Source: Pseudoalteromonas luteoviolacea DSM 6061
GTDB taxonomy: Bacteria; Pseudomonadota; Gammaproteobacteria; Enterobacterales; Alteromonadaceae
Direction of reading: 5' to 3'
Assembly (NCBI RefSeq): GCF_001625655.1
Contig: NZ_AUYB01000080.1
Span: 1-63,251 of the forward strand
DNA length: 63,251 nt
Shown here: positions 19,389 to 28,069 of the stretch, piece by piece
How the letters are laid out: every line of letters starts with the position of its first letter
How positions within the stretch are numbered: the first letter of the stretch is position 1
The notes under the pieces: model-generated
What the model was told of the DNA's origin: nothing
Databases searched by the model: none
The model's input: only the letters and a program-made list of their open reading frames with translations
Position numbers and translations under genes: made by a program

Positions 19389-21158
19389 TTATAATACTGT
19401 TACAAAATAAACTGGATTAAAAGTTGTAATACCATCCGGAGAGGCTGTTACTTCTCTTGTTGAGCTAATCGACCTGAAGTTTCTGCTCTCAGAATCTTTT
19501 AGTGCTTTTACCGTAATTGGATAACTTACGTAGTCATTAAAAGTATGATCCACAAAGACACCCGACGGACTCCCGGTTACCTCTTTTGTTGTACCGTCTC
19601 CAAACATTACTTGATAAGTAATAGGTGACGAGTAAGGGAAGCAACTTCTCATAGCCACTTTCACTTTGTTGTCCCCAGATAGGATGACATCAGGCGCATC
19701 AACAACCGGTAAAAAAGCATCTGACTCTATTAATTCATCAAAGTATAAACTTTTCTGAATAGCCATATACTCACCACGACCATCTAGTTCTTTTTCAATC
19801 CAGCCATCTAAAAGTTTGATTTTAAGTGGCTCTTCATTGCGATTACTAAACACTCGCCAGCTAAACTTACCGGCAACACCAACACCCGCGTCAATAGCCG
19901 CACCGCCAATTACCTCGTTAACGCCGTCATAGTTACCATCACCACAGGAATTTCCGTAGTAGGCCCACAATTCAGCATAGCCATATAAAAAGGTATCAAG
20001 TGTTAACCTAACTGGTGAAAGGCCCTTTAAGTAAATACCAGCTCTTTGCGTATACACAGCAGCAATTTCAGGTTGAACCCGAGCTCGTACCGATACGCCA
20101 CCTGTTAACGTTGGGTTTTTCAATTTAGCTTCAAAAGTATTGACTGTCTCACTTGCATTGTAGCAATTGTTTTCACCAACCATGTCACACTTGAAGTCAA
20201 ATTGATATTTACCGTTTACATCAAAGTTTAATCCCATTTGAGCATCAACTCTGATTCCGCCAGCAAGCCTAGCGCGCAGATCGAACTCATGTGACCACAC
20301 GATTCTCACTGGACCGACCCAAAAGTCTAGCTCTTTATCAATACCACCATTGAGTAAGCTTTCATCAAATAGCATATTCTGAGTGGTGTCGATAACGGTA
20401 CCATTGATCGAAATTGAGCCACCATTAGAATGCAAGCTTCCTTTCGCTTTAAAACCTGTTATAGAGTGCTTATATGGCACTTTAAAAGAACAACGATTGG
20501 TTTTGTATTTATAGCTGAGCTCGTAGCTGATATTACCGCTAATACCAGAATCTACATTAAAGCTCAGATTCCCTTTGTCATAAGAATCAGATAAAGACGC
20601 TAGCGAAAAGCTGCCTGCTTTAGTTCTGTTATGCCACCTTTTTTTACAAAAACCAAAAGGTGTTACTTCACCATTTTGTAAAGTAGCAGATTTCAACGCA
20701 AGCCCATTGCCTAACTGATAGTCAGCTTGGTTTTTATCAACGATCAGAAGACCAATTTCAACCTTATCAAGAGCATCGTTTGGTGTTACATCATAGTCAG
20801 ATAAAATATCTAGCTTATGAGAATAAGGTAAGTCAGAATTCATCACACCAACTAGGCTATCAAATACATAAGCCTGAGTAGAAACATTTTGGCTTGCAAC
20901 TTGATAGTCTGCGCTGCTTGGCGTATCCGACATTTCTTGAGAGCTCACATTTAATGCTGCGCTCGACATTTGCCTTTGTAAACTCGATACGTAGGTCTGA
21001 TAATCGGTGCCTGACACTTCATACACAGAGTAACCTTCGCCTGAGTCAATTAAGTATGTGTCTTGTGTTTGTTGTACTTGAGGTACTTGAGATGCATACG
21101 CACCTAATGTGCTCATACTAAACAGTACACTTGAATACGTTATTAGTTTTTTTATCAT
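19389..21158 (-). CDS. Secreted protein with C-terminal PKD-like domain, function unknown
   Basis: 589 residues with a signal peptide (about 22 residues, ending ...LGAYAS). The central part is rich in beta structure and aromatic residues. Six or more Cys residues (for example RCSFKVPYKH, FKCDMVGENNCYN and YGNSCGDGNYDG) suggest disulfides outside the cytoplasm. Residues ~490-570 resemble a PKD/beta-sandwich domain (YQVMFGDGTTKEV, FVDHTFNDYVSYPITVKA). AGGTTAGTAC precedes the ATG. No catalytic motif is recognised. It is followed, with its own terminator between, by the Tat beta-helix gene. Confidence 0.75.
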   Translation of the reverse strand: MIKKLITYSSVLFSMSTLGAYASQVPQVQQTQDTYLIDSGEGYSVYEVSGTDYQTYVSSLQRQMSSAALNVSSQEMSDTPSSADYQVASQNVSTQAYVFDSLVGVMNSDLPYSHKLDILSDYDVTPNDALDKVEIGLLIVDKNQADYQLGNGLALKSATLQNGEVTPFGFCKKRWHNRTKAGSFSLASLSDSYDKGNLSFNVDSGISGNISYELSYKYKTNRCSFKVPYKHSITGFKAKGSLHSNGGSISINGTVIDTTQNMLFDESLLNGGIDKELDFWVGPVRIVWSHEFDLRARLAGGIRVDAQMGLNFDVNGKYQFDFKCDMVGENNCYNASETVNTFEAKLKNPTLTGGVSVRARVQPEIAAVYTQRAGIYLKGLSPVRLTLDTFLYGYAELWAYYGNSCGDGNYDGVNEVIGGAAIDAGVGVAGKFSWRVFSNRNEEPLKIKLLDGWIEKELDGRGEYMAIQKSLYFDELIESDAFLPVVDAPDVILSGDNKVKVAMRSCFPYSSPITYQVMFGDGTTKEVTGSPSGVFVDHTFNDYVSYPITVKALKDSESRNFRSISSTREVTASPDGITTFNPVYFVTVL

Positions 21159-21233
21159 GTACTAACCTTTAGTGTATTAATTGCTTATTCCTTGGTCTTT
21201 GAGTTTTCAATTAACGTAAGACCCACTTACCAA

Positions 21234-21563
21234 TTAGTACAACCAAATGCTAACAATTCTTGGGTATTTGCTATTTTGTCCTGAACAGCCTTCTACCCAA
21301 AATCTTACCTTACTGTTCGATAACTTAGCCGCCATTAACGTTTCGTGCATTGTTTCATAGTTAGGATGTGAAGGCACAATCGCATAGTGAGAAGTCCCAG
21401 CGCAGTTGTCAGGGTTACCTGTAATATCCGGCGCGTGTACCATCGTCCAACTGTTGTTAACGTAAACGCTAGCAATAGTTCCTGTTGTCGTGTTACCACC
21501 AGCAAGTGCATTGAATGATAGACCCATAGCTAAAGCTGCAGCAGAAGTAAGTAATTTTTTCAT
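21234..21563 (-). CDS. Small secreted Cys-pair protein of unknown function
   Basis: 109 residues. There is a clean signal peptide (MKKLLTSAAALAMGLSFNALA), then about 88 residues with two Cys (in NCAGTSHY and EGCSGQN) that could form one disulfide. The Tyr/Pro-rich end KYPRIVSIWLY resembles small secreted proteins that recur in marine Vibrio and Pseudoalteromonas genomes, but I cannot name a function. A long G-poor leader lies upstream. The gene at 19389-21158 begins 75 bases downstream and could be co-transcribed. Confidence 0.75.
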   Translation of the reverse strand: MKKLLTSAAALAMGLSFNALAGGNTTTGTIASVYVNNSWTMVHAPDITGNPDNCAGTSHYAIVPSHPNYETMHETLMAAKLSNSKVRFWVEGCSGQNSKYPRIVSIWLY

Positions 21564-22075
21564 TTCTATTTTCCTTATATTTATATTTTATTTTTAATGT
21601 TAATAAATTTAACGAACGCAATTTAAACATTAAAAATCATCAATGCAAGAAACGAAAATAACAACCCAAAAACATCAACAAAATAAATTTAACAACATTA
21701 AATAACAACAACATACAAAATTTCAAAGCCAAAAAACAAAATAATCAGATTAAAAATAGTTCACAAAAATCACAAACCCAGAGAATAAAAACATCACAAA
21801 AACCAAAATAAAACAAAAAACACACAAAATTAACAGAATTAAAACCTCGATTATTAATTATTTCATACATAAACCTTTAAAAAATAAAAATAATTCAAAA
21901 ACCATATAAAAAAATTATTTTACAACTCTATTAATATGACTAGATATAGCATTGCTTTTTAAAGGGGGATTTGAGTTTATGGATAAATTTTTACAAACCA
22001 CTTGGTATAAAACCTAGGTCTTTTACAAACACATAAAGATAAAAGTCATCACACCACATTTATCCTGATATGACT
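21564..22075. other. G-poor, A-rich leader upstream of the small secreted protein gene
   Basis: 512 bases without a gene. From about 21600 to 21900 the plus strand is almost entirely A, C and T with very few G, so a minus-strand transcript would be U/G/A-rich and nearly free of C. Such an RNA could hardly form GC stems. A promoter for 21563 should lie here. Confidence 0.6.
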
Positions 22076-22591
22076 TTACAGTTTAGTGGACAACCAAATA
22101 GCAAACTTGGTTGAAGATTTTACTACCAATCGTATTGGTAAATATATGATTGAATTCGAACCAAGATTTACACCTAAATTTAAATGCTCCTCTTCGTCTT
22201 TTTTAATACTTATGACAGCCTGAAAGGCACTTTGGTCATGAACTTCTAAGTATTCTAGTTGCCAATCTAGATGGTGAAGGACTGTCGATTCAACTGCTTG
22301 AGTGCATACCCATATTGCTTTTTTACCCATTAAAGCGGTTATTCCACCAAGTAAATACCCACCTAATGACCAAAGCCAAAGCGCATAACAGTGCCTAACA
22401 TGATTTACCCTAAGCCATGTGTTAAATGTATCGAAGTGCACTTTTTCATGTGCCAACATTTCATCGAGATGTTTGACTAAATCCCTATAAAACAATTGAG
22501 CTATAAAGCGCTGTGCTCTATAGATGCAGATTGCACCTCGCTCTCCGGCATGGTCTACACGTATAATTCTTTGTACTTCTTTTGTTGGCAT
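22076..22591 (-). CDS. Coq7-family di-iron carboxylate protein
   Basis: 171 residues, shorter than the ~210 of typical bacterial Coq7. All six iron ligands of the family are present: Glu17 (HAGERGA), Glu49 and His52 (HEKVH), Glu101 (AVES), Glu133 and His136 (EEEH). A hydrophobic stretch at ~72-90 would dip into the membrane. Coq7 hydroxylates demethoxyubiquinone at C6. Whether this copy serves ubiquinone synthesis is open, because it sits last in an operon with three small membrane proteins rather than with ubi genes. AGGTTTAAA precedes the ATG. Confidence 0.85.
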   Translation of the reverse strand: MPTKEVQRIIRVDHAGERGAICIYRAQRFIAQLFYRDLVKHLDEMLAHEKVHFDTFNTWLRVNHVRHCYALWLWSLGGYLLGGITALMGKKAIWVCTQAVESTVLHHLDWQLEYLEVHDQSAFQAVISIKKDEEEHLNLGVNLGSNSIIYLPIRLVVKSSTKFAIWLSTKL

Positions 22592-22625
22592 TTTAAACCT
22601 TTTTAGTGACTAAAATTAGTAAGTT

Positions 22626-22892
22626 TCAACATGCTCCTCCAAAGTGATTCAGAAGCAATATGATAATAAGGTGAATGTTAAATAGAGCGAGAGTTCCAAA
22701 AATTATCTTGCTGAACTTAGCTCTGATTTTAAAAACCAAAGTAACTGGGCATACAGTGCCAATCGCCAAACTCACAACATAACTTAGCGTATAAAGTAGT
22801 TCGAAGAATTCATGGCCATAATCTGGTTTAAAAAAGCTAATAAAAATAAGTGGAGAAAATGAAAGTATCGCCCTTAGTTTATTTTCTGACAT
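22626..22892 (-). CDS. Small membrane protein, unknown
   Basis: 88 residues with three predicted helices. AAGGAAGTG lies just before the ATG. It is 34 bases upstream of the Coq7-like gene and on the same strand, so probably co-transcribed. Family not recognised. Confidence 0.65.
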   Translation of the reverse strand: MSENKLRAILSFSPLIFISFFKPDYGHEFFELLYTLSYVVSLAIGTVCPVTLVFKIRAKFSKIIFGTLALFNIHLIIILLLNHFGGAC

Positions 22893-22970
22893 CTATCACT
22901 TCCTTGGTTAAATCTATCACCTTGAAAAGCTATCTAAAAACTCGAATATTCCTTATTGGCGAGCAACAAT

Positions 22971-23285
22971 TTATATTTCGTCTTCCGCTTTCTCTCTCAA
23001 ATACAGATACAAAGGTAACCCAAAAGACACCCCCACTGTCACAGTCCCAAATACCGCGAGGTATCTATGCTTAATTTGCTTTCTATGGCCATCAACTAAA
23101 ATAAACCCTATTAGTACCACTGCTGATACAAGTACATCTAGCCAAGCAAATTGACTAACTTGGTTTGACACTGCGGTGTCAAGCAAAAGAGAAATGTCCA
23201 AACCATTGTTTAGCAACCAGGGTAAAAATGCGCTATATGGTATGAAAAGCCCTAGCAGGGCGAGTATTAAATAAAACCCCCTCAT
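22971..23285 (-). CDS. DUF2834 family membrane protein
   Basis: 104 residues. The pattern of four short helices with PYSAFLPWLLNNGLD near residue 16, LDVLVSAVVLIGFILVDG in the middle and GVSFGLPLYLYLRE at the end matches DUF2834. These proteins are inner-membrane and uncharacterised. Second gene of the four-gene operon, 44 bases after the 148-residue membrane protein gene. Confidence 0.8.
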   Translation of the reverse strand: MRGFYLILALLGLFIPYSAFLPWLLNNGLDISLLLDTAVSNQVSQFAWLDVLVSAVVLIGFILVDGHRKQIKHRYLAVFGTVTVGVSFGLPLYLYLREKAEDEI

Positions 23286-23329
23286 ATAAGTTCCCTCTAA
23301 ATTTATATTTCGAAAAAAGATTGATTACA

Positions 23330-23776
23330 TTATTGAATACATCGCCTATTTTTATCTAAATGCACGCCATATAAGTTAAGCCTTTCGGGTTCTCCTGTTT
23401 TTTCAAAGAACATTTTCTGAGAAATTTGTTGCTGTTCATACTGTAAAAATAACCAAAGACCATAAAAGCCTTTGAACCAAAAATAATAAAAAGTAAGGCC
23501 AACAACGATAAGTAAATAGGTTGTTTTTCCGAACTGTAATTTGAGCTTCAGGCTACTATAAAAGAACCATACACAACTTAAAATCGCTAAAATTAGAAAT
23601 GTCCAATAGGGGTTAAAATAAGCATTTGTACTTTCCCAAATAGAACTCAAGCAGCGGTTTTTTCGATCTAGTACTATCGAAAAAATCAAGGTAATCTTAA
23701 ACAGGAAATACACCAATACAGTCGTAAATACGACATATACAATATCACCTTGCCTCCTTTCTCTTCTCATCGTCAT
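23330..23776 (-). CDS. Membrane protein, unknown (first gene of the Coq7-like operon)
   Basis: 148 residues with helices near 14-35, 58-76 and 84-112 and a polar C-terminal tail ending in KNRRCIQ. Two ATGs are possible (MTM); AAAGGTGA precedes both. No family recognised. It leads the operon that runs to the Coq7-like gene. Confidence 0.65.
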   Translation of the reverse strand: MTMRRERRQGDIVYVVFTTVLVYFLFKITLIFSIVLDRKNRCLSSIWESTNAYFNPYWTFLILAILSCVWFFYSSLKLKLQFGKTTYLLIVVGLTFYYFWFKGFYGLWLFLQYEQQQISQKMFFEKTGEPERLNLYGVHLDKNRRCIQ

Positions 23777-23971
23777 TTCACCTTTGTTATTTTTATGGAG
23801 GCAGACTAGGTTACTTCATCTATAGCACAATTAAGTTTCTAACTATTTATATTTATTAAATTTTATGAAAAAATTCAAGCCATCTCAGTTGCTCGCACCA
23901 AAGTAATCAGAAATAATGTCCTCAACCCAACAAACATAAGTAACGTCTAATCAATTGAGAAAAAATAATCA

Positions 23972-24040
23972 ATGACCTTTCCAACTCGGCAGATCCGTGC
24001 CGTAAATAACAACAATACCATTCGTGTTTACCAAGCTTAG
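23972..24040 (+). pseudogene. Remnant of a DUF4291 gene
   Basis: An ATG at 23972 opens a frame whose first 22 residues contain RQIRAV and TIRVYQA at the spacing found at the start of DUF4291 proteins. It then meets a TAG at 24038-24040. Downstream sequence to about 24190 stays open in the same frame but no longer resembles the family. The rest of this 418-base spacer holds no gene. I read it as the eroded 5' end of a lost gene. Confidence 0.45.
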
Positions 24041-24194
24041 ATAAAACTTATTAAGCAACATGTAATAAATAACCCTGTTGAGCTAGCAAAAACCAGTTAT
24101 ATCCGCAGTATTTATCACCTGCATTTGTGCAGTCAATATGGCGTAACTATGGTCGTGTGGACTGGCCATTTTTCAATTAATAAGCGGCTGCCGT

Positions 24195-24707
24195 TTAGAG
24201 CGCTCTTATTGCTTTGATTTCTTTAGGGGAAATATCTAAGGATGCTAAAAATGCTTGATGCTGGTGTGGCTTCATTTGTTCAAAATTTCGATGCCATTCG
24301 ATCATATCAGCATCGCTGAATCCCAAAGATACCATGATCTCTACCCACCGAGATTTCGTTAACACCTTTTCCTCAAGAAGCTCAGGTTCTTGTAGCATCA
24401 CCACAATAGCTTGCTGCTGTTTCTTTAGAGCGTTAATTTGTTGTGCTAAACAGTGAAACTGCTCCCGCAAAAGCGTACCTTGCTCTTGAGTATTTCCACA
24501 GCTAAGCAATTGGACAATATCAGCAACTGGCATCCCAAACGCACGGTACGCTAATATGTTTTTCAGTCTTGTCTCTTCTTTATCGCCATACCTGCGGTAT
24601 CCATTCGGGTCTCTGCTACTTGGCAATAACAGGCCAACTTTCTCATAATATAAAACTGTGGTGCGTGAAATATCACACTTTCTCGCTAATTCAGTCACAG
24701 ATAACAT
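24195..24707 (-). CDS. MerR family transcriptional regulator
   Basis: 170 residues from the ATG at 24707, chosen because GAGGAG sits 7 bases upstream; the frame stays open 43 codons further but that stretch is not conserved-looking. An N-terminal winged helix (SVTELARKCDISRTTVLYYEKVGLL) is followed by NGYRRYGDKEE and a coiled-coil dimerisation helix. There is no Cys cluster, so it is probably not a metal sensor. It follows the 136-residue gene by 31 bases and is likely in an operon with it. Confidence 0.9.
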   Translation of the reverse strand: MLSVTELARKCDISRTTVLYYEKVGLLLPSSRDPNGYRRYGDKEETRLKNILAYRAFGMPVADIVQLLSCGNTQEQGTLLREQFHCLAQQINALKKQQQAIVVMLQEPELLEEKVLTKSRWVEIMVSLGFSDADMIEWHRNFEQMKPHQHQAFLASLDISPKEIKAIRAL

Positions 24708-24738
24708 GACGCTCTCCTCAAGAGTGAACTGCACACTT

Positions 24739-25149
24739 TTACAGGGGTTTAAGATCTGGTGTAAGGATCTGCACTTTTGCGGTGGCACTGAACATTCTTT
24801 CTTTTGACATATGCTCGGCCAAAACACCGATAGCATTTGTTACTAAGTCTTGGTTATTAATTATAAATGCTTTCCAAGAGTTATCCTCACTCACGTTTAT
24901 GCGTCGGGCGATTATTTTGACTAATGTAGCGGTTACTGTGATATTAAATTTATCCTTGGCCCCTAAACTCTCTGCATATACTTTAATATCGTGGCAAACC
25001 CTTGTGTTGGCTTCTTCTTCTGAGTACTTGTTTAAGTATAAACAGGCAATGCGAATGTGGCCGATATGGTCAAAATAAACTGGGTCTAACGACAATTCCT
25101 TAAACTGTTTTAGGAACGTGAGGTCATCTAATTCTGTATTCTTGGGCAT
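24739..25149 (-). CDS. Conserved small protein of unknown function, MerR partner
   Basis: 136 residues, apparently soluble and alpha-helical. The segment DHIGHIRIACLYLNKYSEEEA resembles a widespread proteobacterial family with an H-x-x-H-x-R-x-A-x-x-YL signature, and the end (KVQILTPDLKPL) fits the same family. The two His residues might bind metal. No activity is known to me. It precedes merR in the same operon, so it may be its target or effector partner. Confidence 0.7.
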   Translation of the reverse strand: MPKNTELDDLTFLKQFKELSLDPVYFDHIGHIRIACLYLNKYSEEEANTRVCHDIKVYAESLGAKDKFNITVTATLVKIIARRINVSEDNSWKAFIINNQDLVTNAIGVLAEHMSKERMFSATAKVQILTPDLKPL

Positions 25150-25386
25150 TGAAATTTCCGATAGCTTGGAGTTAAAGCGCTACCTTAATCCCTATACCAA
25201 TAGACAGGTCAAACATTTTGAGGAAAATGCGATTCATTGTGTCCTTTTTTAGTTAACACCAACAGTAAAGAAAGATGATAAGAATGCTTACATTCAAAAA
25301 ACGATTCTTACCATCAATCGCCTAAAGGCCTTTTGCAAGTTATGAGGATATCTTCTCAAATACCTGACTTAGTTCCAGTCTGCTAA

Positions 25387-25803
25387 CTAACCCAAGGAAA
25401 TGGCATGCAAGATCTGCTCATTTGTCATGGAATTGCCGTTGAAATTCCAGCTGCCATCTACTGCATGTACAACATTGATGTAAATGTTCTCTTTTGGTTG
25501 CCTTTCACCAGATAATTCATAAATTATATTTGTCGCATCTATACCGAAACCAATTTGCACATCACGCTCAATAAAGGCAAATGAAGGTACCTTCCATTCA
25601 ACCCAAACTCCCGTGAATTCCTTTCCTCCCGAAAATGTCGATGCTTTGGGCAAAACTTGAACCATAGCTGTGATATTTGATTTCATGGTTTCATTGCCTG
25701 TCAAATCGTGCCATTTCAGCATCGCATTCGTAATCTTTTCAATAGCAACCTTTTCGGCTCCATTTGGAAGCGCTCCCTCAGTCAATGTAAGTGTAAGTGG
25801 CAT
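25387..25803 (-). CDS. Tautomerase superfamily protein
   Basis: 138 residues. It begins Met-Pro-Leu-Thr, so after Met removal the N-terminal Pro would be the catalytic base, as in 4-oxalocrotonate tautomerase/MIF-fold enzymes. The length fits a two-module beta-alpha-beta subunit that trimerises. Substrate unknown. It is divergent from a tetR gene with three operators between them, so it is the obvious TetR target. Confidence 0.8.
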   Translation of the reverse strand: MPLTLTLTEGALPNGAEKVAIEKITNAMLKWHDLTGNETMKSNITAMVQVLPKASTFSGGKEFTGVWVEWKVPSFAFIERDVQIGFGIDATNIIYELSGERQPKENIYINVVHAVDGSWNFNGNSMTNEQILHAISLG

Positions 25804-25837
25804 TATCCTATCTCCTATCTATGTCCATCAGTTAAAA

Positions 25838-25907
25838 TATAGTGATCGCTATAAAAAATAATATAGTGATCACTATATTGTCAACACATTTTATAGTGAT
25901 CACTATT
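25838..25907. promoter_or_regulatory. Three copies of a TetR-type operator
   Basis: The 16-base palindrome TATAGTGATCACTATA occurs at 25862-25877 exactly, at 25838-25853 with one change (GATCGC) and at 25892-25907 with one change at its last base. Centres are 24 and 30 bases apart. They fill the gap between the divergent tautomerase and tetR genes. A TTGTCA at 25878 could be the tetR -35 element, so repressor would block both promoters. Confidence 0.85.
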
Positions 25908-25951
25908 TTTTAATGTTATAGTCTTTCTGATAAGAAATAGAAGGCACTTTT

Positions 25952-26512
25952 ATGGCGAGTAAAAAACAACAAACCCATCAACGTATCTTGGCATCCATGC
26001 ACCAAACATTTCGACAAAACGGCTATGATGGTGCAGGTGTTAATAGCCTTGCCAATGGAGCAGGCGTCACATCAGGTGCTTTTTATGCTCATTTTGGCTC
26101 AAAATCTAATGCATTTAAGGAAGTTGTTACTGAAGGGGTGAATCAGTTAGATGCTGTGCTTACTCAGTTTCAAGAGACGCATGGAAAAGATTGGCTCGAG
26201 CAGTTTGTTCTTTTTTATATGGGTGAAAAAAGATGTAGCGATTTAAGTGAGAGTTGCGCACTCCAAAGCTTGACGCCAGAAGTCACTCGGTCTGACGACA
26301 ATACCCGTGCAATATTTCAAGAAGAGTTACTCAAAGTCGTTGCGACTTTTAATAGAGGCATTGAAAATTATGGCGAGGAGACCAAACACAACGCGTGGGC
26401 CACACTCTCAATGATGATTGGTGGCGTTACATTGGCGCGCGCCGTAAAAGATCCAGACATTGCTGAAAAAATTGCAGAGGCTATTCAAGGATCAATCACT
26501 GACAAGGGATAA
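25952..26512 (+). CDS. TetR family regulator
   Basis: 186 residues. An N-terminal helix-turn-helix (GVNSLANGAGVTSGAFYAHF) is followed by FGSKSNAFKEVV, typical of TetR. The ligand domain contains a Cys in SESCALQSL, a pattern seen in the TetR subgroup near NemR-like regulators. AAGGC lies before the ATG. It very likely represses itself and the divergent tautomerase gene through the triple palindrome. Confidence 0.93.
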   Translation: MASKKQQTHQRILASMHQTFRQNGYDGAGVNSLANGAGVTSGAFYAHFGSKSNAFKEVVTEGVNQLDAVLTQFQETHGKDWLEQFVLFYMGEKRCSDLSESCALQSLTPEVTRSDDNTRAIFQEELLKVVATFNRGIENYGEETKHNAWATLSMMIGGVTLARAVKDPDIAEKIAEAIQGSITDKG

Positions 26513-26704
26513 GATTGAGCAAGCTTCCACTTGCTCTGCTTAATTTGACTATTGAGACTTAATCAAATTTAACTGTTTCATATGTATTGACGCAAACGGT
26601 CGTAACGCTTAACTGCTCACATACAGTAGTTTGGCAAAACTTACTACAAAGGATCGCAAACCTAGCAATTTGCGCCCTTTTGGGTTTATGCGTTTGTTCA
26701 TTAC

Positions 26705-26995
26705 CTATGGGCCCCAGTAATCAAACTTAAAAACTACCCCCTCAGGAACAATGAAACTAATTGATGCTCCACAGTAGATAGTATGTTCACCAGCTTCAAT
26801 TTCTACCACTTCACTAAGTGGAAGATCCCAAGGCTTGCCATCAAATAGCAAAGAACCACATCGACCACCGTTATCATCAACAATACCAAAATATGTTTTC
26901 CCATCTTGTGATGGTTCAACCTGCCCTCGTAAATGCTCATCCCCAATACAAGCAACAAGGCTAAAACTTAGCAGAATTATCAGTAAGTATTTCAT
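26705..26995 (-). CDS. Small lipoprotein, unknown
   Basis: 96 residues. Lipobox LVAC gives a mature Cys near residue 16. The rest is beta-rich, with two more Cys (GRCGS and YCGAS) that could pair. No family recognised. Confidence 0.7.
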   Translation of the reverse strand: MKYLLIILLSFSLVACIGDEHLRGQVEPSQDGKTYFGIVDDNGGRCGSLLFDGKPWDLPLSEVVEIEAGEHTIYCGASISFIVPEGVVFKFDYWGP

Positions 26996-27098
26996 GTTTT
27001 CTTTTTCAAATAACCGTTTAACCTTTACCCAAGCGGCCTATACAAACAACCCAAAAATACCCGCTACTTCAAGCAAGTAAATAAGGCAAACTAATGAG

Positions 27099-27392
27099 CT
27101 AAGTATCAAGTAAAAATGCTAAACGTTCATCATATTTTGACGGACTTAACTCAACTATCTCGGGTGTAACAATGTTCTCTTTGACAAAAGGGTCCCCAGC
27201 CACTATCTCATCGAGATCTTCTCTAGTAATGTTGATTGCGATAATTCCGCCCCCAACATTGGGCTGGATACTACCTGAAAGAACAAATATTCCATTATCA
27301 AACCATGTTTTGAGCCATTCATTGTGCCCTTGCATATAGGTTTTGGCTTGTGATTTATTTTCTGAAAATTTCAATTGAACAATAAACATCAT
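27099..27392 (-). CDS. YciI family protein
   Basis: 97 residues with a ferredoxin-like alpha/beta pattern. The H-NEWL element, the GSIQPNVGGGIIAIN strand and the DPFVKENI motif are the YciI signature; the conserved His and Asp are present. An enzymatic role is only surmised for the family. Two adjacent ATGs follow AGGAG; the second (27389) has the better spacing. It follows the DUF1579-like gene by 64 bases. Confidence 0.85.
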   Translation of the reverse strand: MMFIVQLKFSENKSQAKTYMQGHNEWLKTWFDNGIFVLSGSIQPNVGGGIIAINITREDLDEIVAGDPFVKENIVTPEIVELSPSKYDERLAFLLDT

Positions 27393-27456
27393 ATAACTCC
27401 TTTACTTTTGTATTGCGCTTAATAAGAGGTGGAAGCCTCAATCGCCACTATATGGG

Positions 27457-27948
27457 TCATGATTGCTTTTTGGTAAACGTCATTTTCCAGTTTGTTTCCC
27501 ATGTTTCGCCATTATCTTTAGAAAATGCCTGCTCCCATGTCGGCATATCAGGATCGGTTGAGTTCCAGATAAATCTGACTTTAATTGCTTGACCTTGGTA
27601 TGAATCTTGAGCATAAAAGCGACCCACGTTATCTAAAAAACGACCTATGACAGGTTCATCTAATGTATGAGGATTACGTCCGTCCAGCCACCAAATAGAC
27701 CACTCTTTCGTCGCTGAGTTATATGAGCGAATAGCCTTTGCTCTAACGCTGGCATCCGGATAGTGAAGATGATTATCTTCAACATTCCCAAACCCGCCCA
27801 GGGTTTTAACAGTAGAAGATTCCCCTATAAACTCTACCCATTCATCGCAGCCAACCAGAATATCCTTTAAACGACGGTGCGTTACATTCCATTCTCCAAT
27901 AATAAAGTCAAAATCGGCGGGGGCCGTTAGCTCTAAATCACCTAACAT
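27457..27948 (-). CDS. DUF1579-like protein
   Basis: 163 residues. DFDFIIGEWNVTHRRL at the start, SIWWLDGRNPHTLD in the middle and WEQAFSKDNGETWETNW at the end fit a lipocalin-like family often annotated DUF1579. Function unknown, no signal peptide. Probably in an operon with the YciI gene. Confidence 0.8.
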   Translation of the reverse strand: MLGDLELTAPADFDFIIGEWNVTHRRLKDILVGCDEWVEFIGESSTVKTLGGFGNVEDNHLHYPDASVRAKAIRSYNSATKEWSIWWLDGRNPHTLDEPVIGRFLDNVGRFYAQDSYQGQAIKVRFIWNSTDPDMPTWEQAFSKDNGETWETNWKMTFTKKQS

Positions 27949-28069
27949 GTCTAATCCTTCGTTGTTTTGATTATCTGAAGTACAATAGCACAGATACTGT
28001 TAATTTATACAGTATTCGTGCTACTTTTTAATTGAACAATATTAGAGCGCAATAAGCGGGGGGTATTTG

